Assembly: GCF_028368995.1 (NCBI RefSeq)
Contig: NZ_JAQNDL010000001.1
Coordinates: 806,001 to 870,000, forward strand
Direction: 5' to 3'
From: Nannocystis bainbridge
Lineage (GTDB): Bacteria; Myxococcota_A; Polyangia; Nannocystales; Nannocystaceae
Length of the DNA: 64,000 nt
In this document: piece by piece, positions 37,659 through 46,802 of the stretch
How positions within the stretch are numbered: the first letter of the stretch is position 1
Layout of the letters: the number at the start of each line of letters is the position of its first letter
The notes under the pieces: generated by a model
What the model saw: only the letters and a program-made list of their open reading frames with translations
What the model was told of the DNA's origin: nothing
Databases searched by the model: none
Translations under genes and position numbers: made by a program

Positions 37659-38977
37659 CCTGCCCCTTCGGACCTTTCCGATTCGCCCTGTTCGTTCGCA
37701 CCTGTTCTTTCGAGCCTGCGCGAAAGGACAGCCCACGGCAGGCACAGCGCCGCCGCCACCCCACACACCCCCGGCGCCGCCGCCCCGAGCGCCCCCAGGC
37801 CGCTGTACAGCCAGCCCGCGGCCACGTCCCCGCCGCGGTACACGGCGGTGTCGATCAGGTGCTTGGCCTTGTACTTGGCCTCGCGCCCGGCCTGGGTGAA
37901 CAGCACCTCGCGGGCCGGCTTGGCCAGCGAGAAGTCGGCCGCCCGGCGCAGCACCTGGAACCCGATCAGCACCGCCAGCACCGGCGACGTCGCCAGCACC
38001 ACGAAGCCGATCAGCGAGATCACCGGCAGCAGCGCCAGCGTCCAGCCGACCCCGAGCCTGGGGATGATGCGCCCGACCGCCAGCCCTTGCAGCGCCACGC
38101 TGATCGCGTTGACGGCCAGGTCGGCCCTGGCGAACAGCGCCGTGCGCTCGGCCGGGTCGGCGATCGCCGCCTTGACGATGCGCGCCTGCTCGAAGTAGGC
38201 GAACGTCGCCGTCGTGGTCAGCAGCAGGATCCACAGCGAGATCCCGCGCAACCGCGGCGAGCGGGCGATCAGCACGAACGCCGCCAGCGCCCCGCCGCCG
38301 ATCGGCCGGGCGTCCATCGACATGACCTCCTGGACATGTTCCGAAGAACCTGTCCGAAGCGACCGCATCAGCCCGCGCGCGCACGCGATCGCGCCCTCGA
38401 GGAACAGCGCTGCCAGCAGCACCAGCGCCGGCGCGCCGAGGTGGGGCACCAGCGCCGCGGTCAGCAGCGGGCCCAGGATCGCGCCCGCGCTGCCGCCCGC
38501 CGCCACCAGCCCGAACAGCCGCTCCCCCTGTTCGCGCCGCCACAGATCGGCCATCAGCTCCCAGAACACCGACACGACCAGCAGGTTGTAGACCGCCGCC
38601 CACACGAAGAAGCTGCGGGCCGTCCACACCAGCACGGGCCCGTCGGCCAGCGCGAACAGGCCGACGAACCCGAGCAGCACCAGCGCGCAGAAGCGGTACA
38701 CCAGCGGCACGATCGTGCGCCGGCCGAACCGCGCCACCACCCACGAATAGGCCGGCACCGCCGCCAGCATCACCACGAAGGTCGCCGAGAACAGCCACGG
38801 CAGCCCGTCGACCCCGCCGGCCGTGCCCATCTCGTCGCGCAGCGGCCTCAGGATGTAAAACGAGCACAGGGCGCAGAACAGCAGCCCCGCCGACCACAGC
38901 GCCCCCGGCAACTCCTCGCGCTGCAGCGGCGCGATCGCCCGCGCCACCCGCCACACCCGGCCATCGACATCTGCCAT
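37637..38977 (-). CDS. MFS-type transporter related to NTP/NDP exchangers
   Basis: 446 residues, about 12 membrane helices. The start ...ALWSAGLLFCALCSFYILRPLRDEMG contains the RPLRDEMG motif of the bacterial relatives of the Tlc ATP/ADP translocase, a branch of the MFS fold; the substrate in free-living bacteria is unknown. The ATG at 38977 has a TACAAT hexamer 7 nt upstream. The C-terminal tail (NEQGESERSEGAGHSPANT) and the middle loop (RSLRTGSSEHVQEVMSMD) are both encoded by palindrome arrays. Confidence 0.85.
   Translation of the reverse strand: MADVDGRVWRVARAIAPLQREELPGALWSAGLLFCALCSFYILRPLRDEMGTAGGVDGLPWLFSATFVVMLAAVPAYSWVVARFGRRTIVPLVYRFCALVLLGFVGLFALADGPVLVWTARSFFVWAAVYNLLVVSVFWELMADLWRREQGERLFGLVAAGGSAGAILGPLLTAALVPHLGAPALVLLAALFLEGAIACARGLMRSLRTGSSEHVQEVMSMDARPIGGGALAAFVLIARSPRLRGISLWILLLTTTATFAYFEQARIVKAAIADPAERTALFARADLAVNAISVALQGLAVGRIIPRLGVGWTLALLPVISLIGFVVLATSPVLAVLIGFQVLRRAADFSLAKPAREVLFTQAGREAKYKAKHLIDTAVYRGGDVAAGWLYSGLGALGAAAPGVCGVAAALCLPWAVLSRRLERTGANEQGESERSEGAGHSPANT
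37655..37735. repeat. Palindrome array, CCTG variant, six units
   Basis: Cores at 37659 (CCTG), 37673 (CCTT), 37687, 37701, 37715 (CCTG) and 37729 (CAGC), exactly 14 nt apart. It starts right after the stop of the plus-strand lipoprotein gene and encodes the C-terminal tail of the convergent transporter. Confidence 0.92.
38317..38356. repeat. Three-unit palindrome array inside a CDS
   Basis: Cores at 38321, 38335 (CATG) and 38349 (CCTG), 14 nt apart, in the central loop region of the transporter gene (SSEHVQEVMSMD). Confidence 0.8.
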
Positions 38978-38984
38978 CGCCGCG

Positions 38985-38990
38985 ATTGTA
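38985..38990 (-). promoter_or_regulatory. Putative -10 hexamer TACAAT
   Basis: TACAAT on the minus strand, close to the bacterial consensus, ends 7 nt before the ATG at 38977. Confidence 0.65.
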
Positions 38991-39105
38991 GAGGACGCCC
39001 CCCTCGCCGCCCCCGGCCGCGCAGCGTGCGGGCCCGTCACCGCCTCACGTCGGCGATGCGAAACCCGTGCCCGGGTCCGCGGGTCCCAGCACCACCGAGC
39101 CCTGC

Positions 39106-40308
39106 ATGAGCCTCGCACGTCGTCGCTTCCTCCGTCTCGCCAGCGCCGCCCTCGGCCTCGCCGCCTGTCGTCCCGGCCCCGGTGAACAGACCGCCGCGCC
39201 CCCTTCGGACGGCGCCCCGCCGCCCGCCGATCCGCCGCTGCGCCCCGAGCCTGTCCTGCTCGGCGGGCCCAAGCAGAAGATCCTGATCCTCGGCGGCACC
39301 GCCTTCCTCGGCCCGCAGCTCGTCGAGGCCGCCCAGGCCCGCGGCCACAGCGTCACCCTGTTCAACCGCGGCAAGACCCGGCCCGAGCTGTTCCCCGACG
39401 TCGAGAAGCTGCGCGGCGACCGTGACGGCGACCTCAAGGCGCTGCAGGGCCGCACCTGGGACACCGTCATCGACACCTCCGGCTACGTCCCGCGGATCGT
39501 CAAGGCCTCGGCCGAGCTGCTGGCGCCGAACGTCCGCCAGTACGTGTTCGTCTCCACCATCTCCGTCTACGCCGACACCAGCAAGCTCGGCATCGACGAG
39601 GACGCCCCCGTCGCCGTCGCCCCCGATCCCACGACCGAGGACATCCCGGCCCACTACGGCGCGCTCAAGGCCCTGTGTGAGCAGGCGGCCGAGGCCGCGG
39701 TGCCCGGCCGCACCACCGTCATTCGCCCCGGCCTCATCGTCGGCCCGGGCGACGGCAGCGACCGCTTCACCTACTGGCCGGCGCGCGTGGCCGCCGGCGG
39801 CGAGGTGCTCGCGCCCGGCGATCCGAGCACCCCGGTGCAGTTCATCGATGTCCGCGACCTCGCCGAGTTCATCATCGCCGCGATCGAGGGCGGCCACGTC
39901 GGCGTCTACAACGCCGACGGCGCGCCGCTGCCGATGGGCGAGCTGCTGACCGGCAGCAAGGCCGCGCTGGCCAGCAACGCCGAGTTCACATGGGTCGATC
40001 GTCAGTTCCTGGCCGACAACAAGGTCGAGCCGTGGAGCGACCTGCCGGTGTGGCTCCCGCCCGACCCCGGGTTCGAGGGCGCGGCTACCTTCCGCATCGA
40101 CCGCGCCACCGCGATCGGCCTCAAGTTCCGCCCGCTGGCCGAGACCGTGACCTCTACAGTTGCCTGGTGGAACACCCTGCCCGAGCCGCGCCGGGCCAAG
40201 ATGCGGGCCGGCATCACCCGCGAGCGCGAGGCCCAGCTGCTGGCCGCCTGGCACGCCGCCCACCCGGCCCCGGGCAAGCCCAAGGCCAAGAAGAAGAAAG
40301 CCGCGTAG
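39106..40308 (+). CDS. Exported NAD-dependent epimerase-like lipoprotein
   Basis: 400 residues. The N-terminus MSLARRRFLRLASAALGLAAC combines a twin-arginine (RRRFLR) export signal with a lipobox (LAAC). After a Pro-rich linker comes an extended short-chain dehydrogenase/epimerase fold: GGTAFLGPQLVEAAQARGH (variant of GxxGxxG), DTVIDTSGY, FVSTISVYAD with the catalytic-type Ser/Tyr region and HYGALKALCEQ (YxxxK). It is closest in style to the isoflavone-reductase/NmrA-like epimerases found as Tat substrates in myxobacteria. Exporting a folded, cofactor-loaded NAD(P)-binding protein is consistent with Tat. The substrate is unknown. Confidence 0.85.
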   Translation: MSLARRRFLRLASAALGLAACRPGPGEQTAAPPSDGAPPPADPPLRPEPVLLGGPKQKILILGGTAFLGPQLVEAAQARGHSVTLFNRGKTRPELFPDVEKLRGDRDGDLKALQGRTWDTVIDTSGYVPRIVKASAELLAPNVRQYVFVSTISVYADTSKLGIDEDAPVAVAPDPTTEDIPAHYGALKALCEQAAEAAVPGRTTVIRPGLIVGPGDGSDRFTYWPARVAAGGEVLAPGDPSTPVQFIDVRDLAEFIIAAIEGGHVGVYNADGAPLPMGELLTGSKAALASNAEFTWVDRQFLADNKVEPWSDLPVWLPPDPGFEGAATFRIDRATAIGLKFRPLAETVTSTVAWWNTLPEPRRAKMRAGITREREAQLLAAWHAAHPAPGKPKAKKKKAA

Positions 40309-40386
40309 GCTGCCCCTCGGGGCATGCCCGTAGAGACATGACCGAAGGGGCATGTCCATCCGGGCATGTCCATCCGAGCATGCCCT
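40305..40386. repeat. 14-bp CATG-palindrome array, six units
   Basis: Cores at 40309 (GCTG), 40323, 40337, 40351, 40365 (CATG) and 40379 (CATG), exactly 14 nt apart, starting at the first base after the stop of the epimerase-like gene and lying before the convergent metalloprotease. Confidence 0.93.
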
Positions 40387-40455
40387 GAGGACCAGCCGCG
40401 TCGCCGCGGCTCACCGCCTCGCGTCGTCGCCGGCGCGAGGCTCACCGCCCTCGCC

Positions 40456-43400
40456 TCAGGCGCCGCGCCGGCGCCGGCGCATCAGCCCCACCAGCGCCAG
40501 CAGCCCCGCCCCGGCCCAGCCGCCGCCCGCGTCGCTGCGGCAGGCGCAGCCGTCGTCCTGCCCGGCCTGCGGCGAAGTCGTGCCCGAGTCGGGCTCGCCG
40601 CTCGAGCTGTCCGTCGCCTCGGTCGTGCTGCTCGCGCTGCCCTCGCTGTCGCTGGTGGTCGGCGTCGCGCCGACGCAGTCGCCCGGATCGGCCACCCACC
40701 CGGGGAACGGCGTGTTCGTCACGCCCGAGAAGCCGAGGTTGTCGAGGTCCCAGCCGGGCGCCGCGGTCGCGAAGTCGCTGCCCTGACGGAAGCGCACGCG
40801 GACCTCCTTGCCCGCGAACGCCATGCCCAGGTCGACCTCGACGTGGTCGAGCAGCGGGTACGACGGGCTGACGCGCACATAGCCCGGCCGGTTCGACAGC
40901 GGGTTGTCGCTGCTGGCGATCGTGCCCGAGTAAGCGGGATCGCCGTACTTCGCCAGGTCCTCCCAGGTCTTGCCGCCGTCGCTCGAGATCTCGACCACCC
41001 CGCCGTCCCACGCGAGGATGTTGGCGTCCTGGTCGGGCGACGAGTCGAAGTAGTACGCGTGGTCGAACGAGATCACGAGCGGCTGATCGGCCGCGACCTT
41101 CATCGTCGGCGACAGCAGCCAGGTGTCGGACTTGGCGTCCGGGTCGTCGACGTGCCAGCCCGTGCCGCTCGAAGCGTTGGCCAGACGCGCCCACAGGTCC
41201 TTGCCGCCGGTCCCGCTCGCGGCCCACAGCGTGTCCGCGGCCTCGACGTCGTCGACCGACGACGAGGCCGCCATCGGGTCGCCGTTCAGCACCACCTTCA
41301 GCTCGCGCACCGCCTCGGCCTCGCAGCCGCCCGGCGTCGTCATCTTGAGCGAGAACGTCGCCGCCTCGACCCCCGGCAGCGCCTCGGGCAGCGCGAACGG
41401 GAGCTGCAGGGTCGCCGAGCTGCGCGGCGCCAGGGTGTCGAGCGCGATCGTCGTCTCGCCGGCGAACGTCACGCTCGGGCTCGAGCTCGAGATCGTGAGC
41501 TGCGCCCCGGCCAGGTCGGCGCCGCCGAGGTTCTCGATGGCAATCGTCAGCAGGCCGGGCTCGCCGACGTCGACCACCCCGTCCTGGTCGCACGACATCG
41601 TCGCGTCGTCGACCGTCGCCGCCGCCAGCACCCCGAGCGGCCGGACCTCGAAGTCCTCCATCACCCCGTCGAACAGCAGCGAGTCGCGCGTCGGCGCGAC
41701 CGCGCAGGTGCCCGCGCCGCGGCGGGCGAACGCCGTCGCCGCCGCCGCGAAGTCGCCCGGGTCGGCGACCGCCATGGCCGCCAGCAGCGCGTCGCGCTGC
41801 TCGGTGTACGTCGGCCCGACCGGCGCCATCATCATGCCGGTGACGACGTAGTCGCTCATCGCCCGCCGCACCTCGTCGAAGCTCTTGCGCCCCGCGTTGA
41901 CCTTGTGCAGCGCGACGTAGACCTCCCACAGCATCGTCGCCCACACCTCGCCGGCGTTGTGGACCTCGTAGTTGGGCGCGCCGAACACGTCGTTGATCGG
42001 GTGCTGATCGGGCAGCGGCTCGCCGTCGGCGATGTGGCGGAAGGTCAGCGCGTTCTTGGTGATGTCGACCGAATACGGCACCCGGCGCACGCCGAAGTAA
42101 TGCGTCGGGTCGGGGCCGGTGTAGTTGGCGTCGGCGTAGGTCCCGTCGAGATCGTCACCTGACCGCAAGGCCATGTGGATCGCCAGGAAATCGCCCCAGC
42201 CCTCGCCCTGGGCCCGGCACTGCATGCTGACGCACTCGACCAGGCGGTTGTGGATGAAGTGGCCCCACTCGTGCGCCACCACCAGGTTCTCGATCGTGCC
42301 GTCGCGCTCGGGCGGGCTGTTGCCGACCATGTGGGCGGTCAGCGGGCCGTTTTGCAGCTGGGCCTTGAGCGCGTCGCCGTCGCTCTTCGACAGGCCCTGG
42401 CCCGGGATCGTCGGGTCGTCGATCATGTGATCGGGCCCCGGCGGGTAGGCCGGCTGGTCGGCGAGGATGTCGGGATAGATGACGCCGACCGCCCCGGCCG
42501 CCTCGGCGAGGTTGGCCTTGAGCTCGAAGGCGCAGGTGCCCCGATCGATCAGCGCGATCTTGCCGGTGAGGTCGTTCTGCGGCGGCTCGCAGCCGTCGCT
42601 CGGGCTCTTGCCGGCGCCGTCGTCGACCACCACCAGCTCGGCGGTGACGTCGTAGATCTTGGGGCCGAAATCCGCCTGACCGACCTCGAACGGCGCGTCC
42701 TCGATCGTCAGCGACAGGTCGGTCGAGGCCGCGCTGTACACGAACATGTGCATGTGCGACGGCTCGCCGTCCTCGAGCGTCACCATGTACGCGTTGTCGC
42801 GCAGGCCGTCGAACACGCCGTCCTGGGCCAGCGTCAGCAGCGGGTCGCCGCCCTGCCCGCCGCGGCCGAAATTGTCGGCCTGGGCGTTGCCGGCGCCCTC
42901 GTCGAAGCCCGAGTCGTACCACCAGTCGTGAAGGTAGTTGGTGACGTAGAACAGCTGCGTGGCCGCGGCCTTGCACTGCTCTTCGCTGGCGCCCGGCTCC
43001 TGCGTCAGGTCGTAGGCGCGGTCGAACACGCCGGGCGCGGTGACCGACGCGCGGAAGTCCTTGGCGCCGATCTTCTGGTCGCCGGCGCGGTTGCAGAACG
43101 CGTCGACGTTGTTGCCGACGGTCTCGGTGGCCCCGGGCGGCAGCCACGGATCGGGCTCACCCTCGGGGTTGGTGTTGAGGCCCTCGATCGTCACCAGCAC
43201 CGGCGCCGGACCGATCATCGGCGCGCCGGTCGGCTCCCCGAGCGGGTGCGGCGTGTAGTCCTCCATCGGCCCGTCGAGCGGGCGGTGATCGCCGTCGTCG
43301 TCGGCCCACACGCGGTACGCGTAGGCGTCGCGCTGCTTGGCGTCCTGGCGCTCCAGCACCCGCCCATCGTCGGCCGCGATCACGTAGAGGAACGCCTCCG

Positions 43401-44109
43401 GCTGGCCGCCCGCGGTCGCGGCCTGGACCTCGACGCGGTGGGCCGGCACCAGCGATCCTCCGACCGGGAAGTACACCGGCCGCACGCGGGCCGGCCGCGA
43501 CAGCGTGAGCCCGGCCGGCGCCTTGGCCAGCGTATACGGCACCCGCCCCGCGGCGTCGGCCGCCCGGGTCGCGACCCACCTGTCCGCCGGGACATATACG
43601 CCGAACAGGTCGCGCAGGGCCGCCGTCACGCTCTCGGGCGCGCTCACGGCCGCCGCGCGGGCGCTGCTGGCCACCGCCGCCGGGTGCGGGCTGCCCCCGA
43701 TCGCGCGCAGGCCGAGGTCGCGGCCCAGCAAGATCTTGATATCACCGTGAAGGACATCGACGCCGGCGACCGTCGGCCGCAGGATCACCACGATCCCGCC
43801 GCGGCCGGTGTCGTGGACGTGGACCAGGCGGACATCGGCGAGGGCCGCCCGCGGCGCGGCATAGACGTGGCGCAGGCGCTCCAGGTGGTGGCGCGCGGCC
43901 TGCTCGGGCGAAGCCCCGCGCGGGGCCGGGCCCGTCGCCCACACGAACGACGGCACCCCGGCGTGCCGCGAGGCGACCACCACGTCGCTGGCGACCCGCC
44001 CGGCCACCGTCGGCGCCGGCGACCCGGACGCATAAACGGGCGCGAGCGCGGTCGTCAGTGTCAAAAGATATCCGCAGGGGACGAAGCCTATCCTCGATCG
44101 ATGGTGCAT
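40456..44109 (-). CDS. Secreted M36 (fungalysin-like) metalloprotease with sorting tag
   Basis: 1217 residues. Signal peptide, an N-terminal propeptide (FTP-like, residues 30-250), then the catalytic domain with HEWGH at 613-617 (two zinc His, catalytic Glu614) and a third ligand in GEGWGDF; a PA domain is inserted before it (KIALIDRGTCAFELKANLAEAAG). C-terminally there are beta domains (a CARDB-like segment and a jelly-roll region, WLLSPTMKV...GWDLDNLGFSG), a Ser/Thr linker and a MYXO-CTERM tag (CACRSDAGGGWAGAGLLALV, then RRRRRG). The protease is anchored outside and probably digests protein. TAAGCT lies 8 nt before the ATG. Two-unit palindrome elements occur in frame at 42154 and 43575. Confidence 0.93.
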   Translation of the reverse strand: MHHRSRIGFVPCGYLLTLTTALAPVYASGSPAPTVAGRVASDVVVASRHAGVPSFVWATGPAPRGASPEQAARHHLERLRHVYAAPRAALADVRLVHVHDTGRGGIVVILRPTVAGVDVLHGDIKILLGRDLGLRAIGGSPHPAAVASSARAAAVSAPESVTAALRDLFGVYVPADRWVATRAADAAGRVPYTLAKAPAGLTLSRPARVRPVYFPVGGSLVPAHRVEVQAATAGGQPEAFLYVIAADDGRVLERQDAKQRDAYAYRVWADDDGDHRPLDGPMEDYTPHPLGEPTGAPMIGPAPVLVTIEGLNTNPEGEPDPWLPPGATETVGNNVDAFCNRAGDQKIGAKDFRASVTAPGVFDRAYDLTQEPGASEEQCKAAATQLFYVTNYLHDWWYDSGFDEGAGNAQADNFGRGGQGGDPLLTLAQDGVFDGLRDNAYMVTLEDGEPSHMHMFVYSAASTDLSLTIEDAPFEVGQADFGPKIYDVTAELVVVDDGAGKSPSDGCEPPQNDLTGKIALIDRGTCAFELKANLAEAAGAVGVIYPDILADQPAYPPGPDHMIDDPTIPGQGLSKSDGDALKAQLQNGPLTAHMVGNSPPERDGTIENLVVAHEWGHFIHNRLVECVSMQCRAQGEGWGDFLAIHMALRSGDDLDGTYADANYTGPDPTHYFGVRRVPYSVDITKNALTFRHIADGEPLPDQHPINDVFGAPNYEVHNAGEVWATMLWEVYVALHKVNAGRKSFDEVRRAMSDYVVTGMMMAPVGPTYTEQRDALLAAMAVADPGDFAAAATAFARRGAGTCAVAPTRDSLLFDGVMEDFEVRPLGVLAAATVDDATMSCDQDGVVDVGEPGLLTIAIENLGGADLAGAQLTISSSSPSVTFAGETTIALDTLAPRSSATLQLPFALPEALPGVEAATFSLKMTTPGGCEAEAVRELKVVLNGDPMAASSSVDDVEAADTLWAASGTGGKDLWARLANASSGTGWHVDDPDAKSDTWLLSPTMKVAADQPLVISFDHAYYFDSSPDQDANILAWDGGVVEISSDGGKTWEDLAKYGDPAYSGTIASSDNPLSNRPGYVRVSPSYPLLDHVEVDLGMAFAGKEVRVRFRQGSDFATAAPGWDLDNLGFSGVTNTPFPGWVADPGDCVGATPTTSDSEGSASSTTEATDSSSGEPDSGTTSPQAGQDDGCACRSDAGGGWAGAGLLALVGLMRRRRRGA
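42154..42180. repeat. Two-unit palindrome element inside a CDS
   Basis: CCTG at 42158 and CATG at 42172, 14 nt apart, in the M36 gene (read MALRSGDDLDG on the minus strand), just after the catalytic region. Confidence 0.55.
43575..43600. repeat. Two-unit palindrome element inside a CDS
   Basis: CCTG at 43579 and CATA at 43593, 14 nt apart, in the propeptide part of the M36 gene (FGVYVPADRWVA). Confidence 0.55.
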
Positions 44110-44117
44110 CGGCGCCG

Positions 44118-44123
44118 AGCTTA
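44118..44123 (-). promoter_or_regulatory. Putative -10 hexamer TAAGCT
   Basis: TAAGCT on the minus strand ends 8 nt before the ATG at 44109. Confidence 0.5.
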
Positions 44124-44409
44124 GCCAATGGACCTCCCGTGTCGAGCCGCGTCGGTACGAGCCGCCGCGGGCGTGGCCGCGCGCCAGAGCTGCGACGCGC
44201 ACCGACCTGACCGTTCGTACAGATGCTGCGTGACCCCATCGCCCGACGGTCGCGCTGCGTCGCCGCGGTGGCCTCGACCGCCACGCCCGAACAGTCGGCC
44301 CGCCGCGCGGCCCTGCCCACGTCCGCGGACAACGCGCCTAACCGCCCGCAACCCCGGCCCGCGCGTGCAACTGGCGGTACCGTCGCGTCCGCGGCGGTTC
44401 TGCGGCATC
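44124..44409. other. Divergent intergenic region
   Basis: Gap between the divergent M36 and leucine-rich lipoprotein genes. Apart from the promoter hexamer of the M36 gene nothing is recognised; no palindrome unit is present, in line with the family avoiding 5'-5' gaps. Confidence 0.5.
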
Positions 44410-45726
44410 ATGATCGGCGTGCTTGGATTTCACCCTTATCGATTCCTACCTGGCCTTTTGGTCATATGCGCCTGTCCTGACGAGAGCACCGTGCCCGGCC
44501 CCCTCGACACCGACGCCAGCAGCGACGGCAGCGCGAGCGTGGGGGCCACCACTGGGCTGTCCGACGCTTCAACGACGACTTTGGGGCCGACCGACCCCGA
44601 CTCTACCCCGACCACCAGCGACACCGTGGACCCGACGTCCGTCGGCACCGGCGGCGGCGACGGCTCGACCACCTTCGATCCGCCCGCCGCCTGCGGCCCG
44701 CCGTGCGACGACTTCTCGGCGCACGAAGGCACCGTGACGCTCGGCGGCGGCGGGGCCAACTTCGCCTGCGTCAACCACATCGACGGCGACCTTTACATCG
44801 GCGCCAACGCGACGCTGCAGGAGATCGCCAGCCTCGGCAACCTCGAGTGGGTCGAGGGCGCGGTGACCATCGCCGGTAACCTCGCGCTCGCCGATCTGTC
44901 GGGCCTCGCCTGCCTGCGCGACATCGAGGCGCTGAAGCTGACCGGCATGCCGCAGCTCGCCGATCTCGACGCCCTGGCCCGCCTGCGCGTCGCCCCGCGC
45001 CTCGAGTTCGAGCGCCTCGGCATCACCGCGCTGCCGAGCTTCGCCCCCGAGTTCGCCGGCGTCGCCTCGCTGGTGCTGCGCGACAACGACGCGCTCGTCG
45101 ACCTCCACGCCGCCGCCAATTGGGGCGCCGCCGGACCGCTCGAGCTGCGCATCGAGAGCAACGCGGCGCTGGCGAGCATCGCCGGGCTCGCCGGGCCCCT
45201 GGCCGACAACGGCGCCGGCACGGTCCACCTCGCCCTGCTCGACCTGCCCGAGCTGACCTCGCTGGTCGGCCTCGAGCCGCTGCTGCAGGCCGACCTCCAC
45301 TTCGAGCGCCTGCCGAAGCTCACCGACCTCGCCCCGCTGTCAGGCCTCCTCAGCGGCGGCCAGATCGTCTTCAACGCCTTGCCCGCGCTCACCGACCTCG
45401 AAGGCCTCGGGTCGCTCGTCACCGTCGGCACCTTCACCCTCGGCGACTGCTCCCACGGCGACGACGGCGGCCTCGATCACCTGGCCAGCCTCGCCGGCCT
45501 GGACAGCCTGGCCGCGGTGGGTCACTTCGCGCTGGCCGACAACGACCAGCTCGCCTCGCTGGCCGGCGCCCCGCAGCTCGGCGCCGTGGGCGGCTTCTCC
45601 TCGGTCGGCAACCCGGCCCTGATCCAGAGCGACTACGACGCGTTCTTCACCCAGCTCGAGGCGGCCCCGTGGGGCTGCGTCGGCGACTGGGGCCGCTGCG
45701 AGTGCTTCCCGGTCAACCCCGGGTGA
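44410..45726 (+). CDS. Leucine-rich receptor-L-domain-like lipoprotein
   Basis: 438 residues. Signal MIGVLGFHPYRFLPGLLVICAC with lipobox ICAC. A Thr/Ser/Asp-rich linker to about residue 95 precedes a solenoid of receptor-L-domain/LRR-like turns: HIDGDLYIGANATLQEIASL, LEWVEGAVTIAGNLALADLS, LRDIEALKLTGMPQLADLD, PLLQADLHFERLPKLTDLA. These right-handed repeats carry ligand-binding surfaces in many bacterial surface proteins. The end has three close Cys (WGCVGDWGRCECFP). A palindrome array begins 9 nt after the stop. Confidence 0.82.
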   Translation: MIGVLGFHPYRFLPGLLVICACPDESTVPGPLDTDASSDGSASVGATTGLSDASTTTLGPTDPDSTPTTSDTVDPTSVGTGGGDGSTTFDPPAACGPPCDDFSAHEGTVTLGGGGANFACVNHIDGDLYIGANATLQEIASLGNLEWVEGAVTIAGNLALADLSGLACLRDIEALKLTGMPQLADLDALARLRVAPRLEFERLGITALPSFAPEFAGVASLVLRDNDALVDLHAAANWGAAGPLELRIESNAALASIAGLAGPLADNGAGTVHLALLDLPELTSLVGLEPLLQADLHFERLPKLTDLAPLSGLLSGGQIVFNALPALTDLEGLGSLVTVGTFTLGDCSHGDDGGLDHLASLAGLDSLAAVGHFALADNDQLASLAGAPQLGAVGGFSSVGNPALIQSDYDAFFTQLEAAPWGCVGDWGRCECFPVNPG

Positions 45727-45731
45727 CCGAT

Positions 45732-45799
45732 CGGACATGCCCTCCGGGGCATGTCTCAAGGCGCATGTTCTTCGGGACCTGACCTCCGGGGCATGTCCC
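45732..45799. repeat. 14-bp CATG-palindrome array, five units
   Basis: Cores at 45736, 45750, 45764 (CATG), 45778 (CCTG) and 45792 (CATG), exactly 14 nt apart. The minus-strand membrane-protein gene ends inside it, its last residues (RDMPRRSGPEEHAP) being array-encoded. Confidence 0.92.
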
Positions 45800-46802
45800 T
45801 CGCGCCACCCTCGATCAGCAGCAGCGCGGCGGCGCACAGCTCGAGGTGGCCGTGGAAGCGGGCCATGCGGAAGTAGCCGTGGCAGGCCGCCATCAGGTCG
45901 CGCGCGGCCCACAGCGCCAGCGCGGTGGCGACGGCGATCGCGGCCCACAGCAGCGGCCGGCCCATGTCGGCCTCCAGCCCGGCCCAGCGGGCCCGGTAGG
46001 TCGGCGGGGTCGCGCGCGCGCGGTCCTCGTCAGGCAAGAGGCCCAGCCACACGCCGTAGTGGATCGTCTGCGCGAAGCAGAACAGCAGCACCAGCCGCAG
46101 CGCCCACTCCGGGCCGACCCCGGGCGACAGCCGCCACACCTGGTACTGCGGGCCCATGCCGCCGCCGAACCACTGCAGCCCGCCGCTGGCGCGCACGGCC
46201 GCCAGCGCGACGTCGCTGACGAGGAAGGCGCTGGCCAGGGCCATCAGCGCCAGCGGCAGCCAGTGCAGCCGCGACTTCCGCGGCCGCCACGCCCACCACA
46301 GCAGCACGGCGATCGCGTTGTGGAGGTGGGCGAACACGACGTCGCCGGTGCGCCCGAGCGCGGCGAAGCTGCCGGCCAAGCCCGCGACCATCACGACCCC
46401 GAGCACGCGCCGAGCGGGGCTCGCCCGCGCGACCGCGGCCGCCAGCCCGGCGGCGAGGAAGCCCCACAGCAGGTGGCCGCCGAGCGCGACGTAAGCGAGC
46501 GGCGGCCCGGCCAGGACCACCAGCGCCAGGCGCCGGTGATAACCTGGCCGAACGAGCATGTACCGAAGGTCAGCCACGAGGTGCGGCACGCCCCACACCA
46601 GCGGCCCGAGGATCAGCAGCCACAGCGGCGCGATCAAGGTCGCCGCCAGCGCGGTGCCCACCATCGTCGAGCCGAGCACGGCGATCCGCAGATCGCGGCG
46701 ACGGATCAGCGGCCGCACCACGGGGCCGAGCCGGCGCAGCCACCATCGCCGCACGAAGTCGGCCGCGCCGATCGGGCCGTGGAGGAGCGTGCTCGTGGTC
46801 AT
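45756..46802 (-). CDS. Polytopic membrane protein with conserved His
   Basis: 348 residues, about 9-10 membrane helices. His residues occur within or next to helices (GVPHLVADLRYM, FAHLHNAIAVLLWWAW, FAQTIHYGVWLGLL, MARFHGHLELC), a pattern seen in membrane oxidases and desaturases and loosely in Brp/Blh carotene oxygenases, but I cannot assign a family. The ATG at 46802 overlaps the stop of a 40-codon ORF (ATGA). A two-unit palindrome element (CCTG 46543, CATG 46557) is in frame, and the C-terminal tail comes from a palindrome array. Confidence 0.75.
   Translation of the reverse strand: MTTSTLLHGPIGAADFVRRWWLRRLGPVVRPLIRRRDLRIAVLGSTMVGTALAATLIAPLWLLILGPLVWGVPHLVADLRYMLVRPGYHRRLALVVLAGPPLAYVALGGHLLWGFLAAGLAAAVARASPARRVLGVVMVAGLAGSFAALGRTGDVVFAHLHNAIAVLLWWAWRPRKSRLHWLPLALMALASAFLVSDVALAAVRASGGLQWFGGGMGPQYQVWRLSPGVGPEWALRLVLLFCFAQTIHYGVWLGLLPDEDRARATPPTYRARWAGLEADMGRPLLWAAIAVATALALWAARDLMAACHGYFRMARFHGHLELCAAALLLIEGGARDMPRRSGPEEHAP
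46539..46565. repeat. Two-unit palindrome element inside a CDS
   Basis: CCTG at 46543 and CATG at 46557, 14 nt apart, in a loop of the polytopic membrane protein (YMLVRPGYH). Confidence 0.5.
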
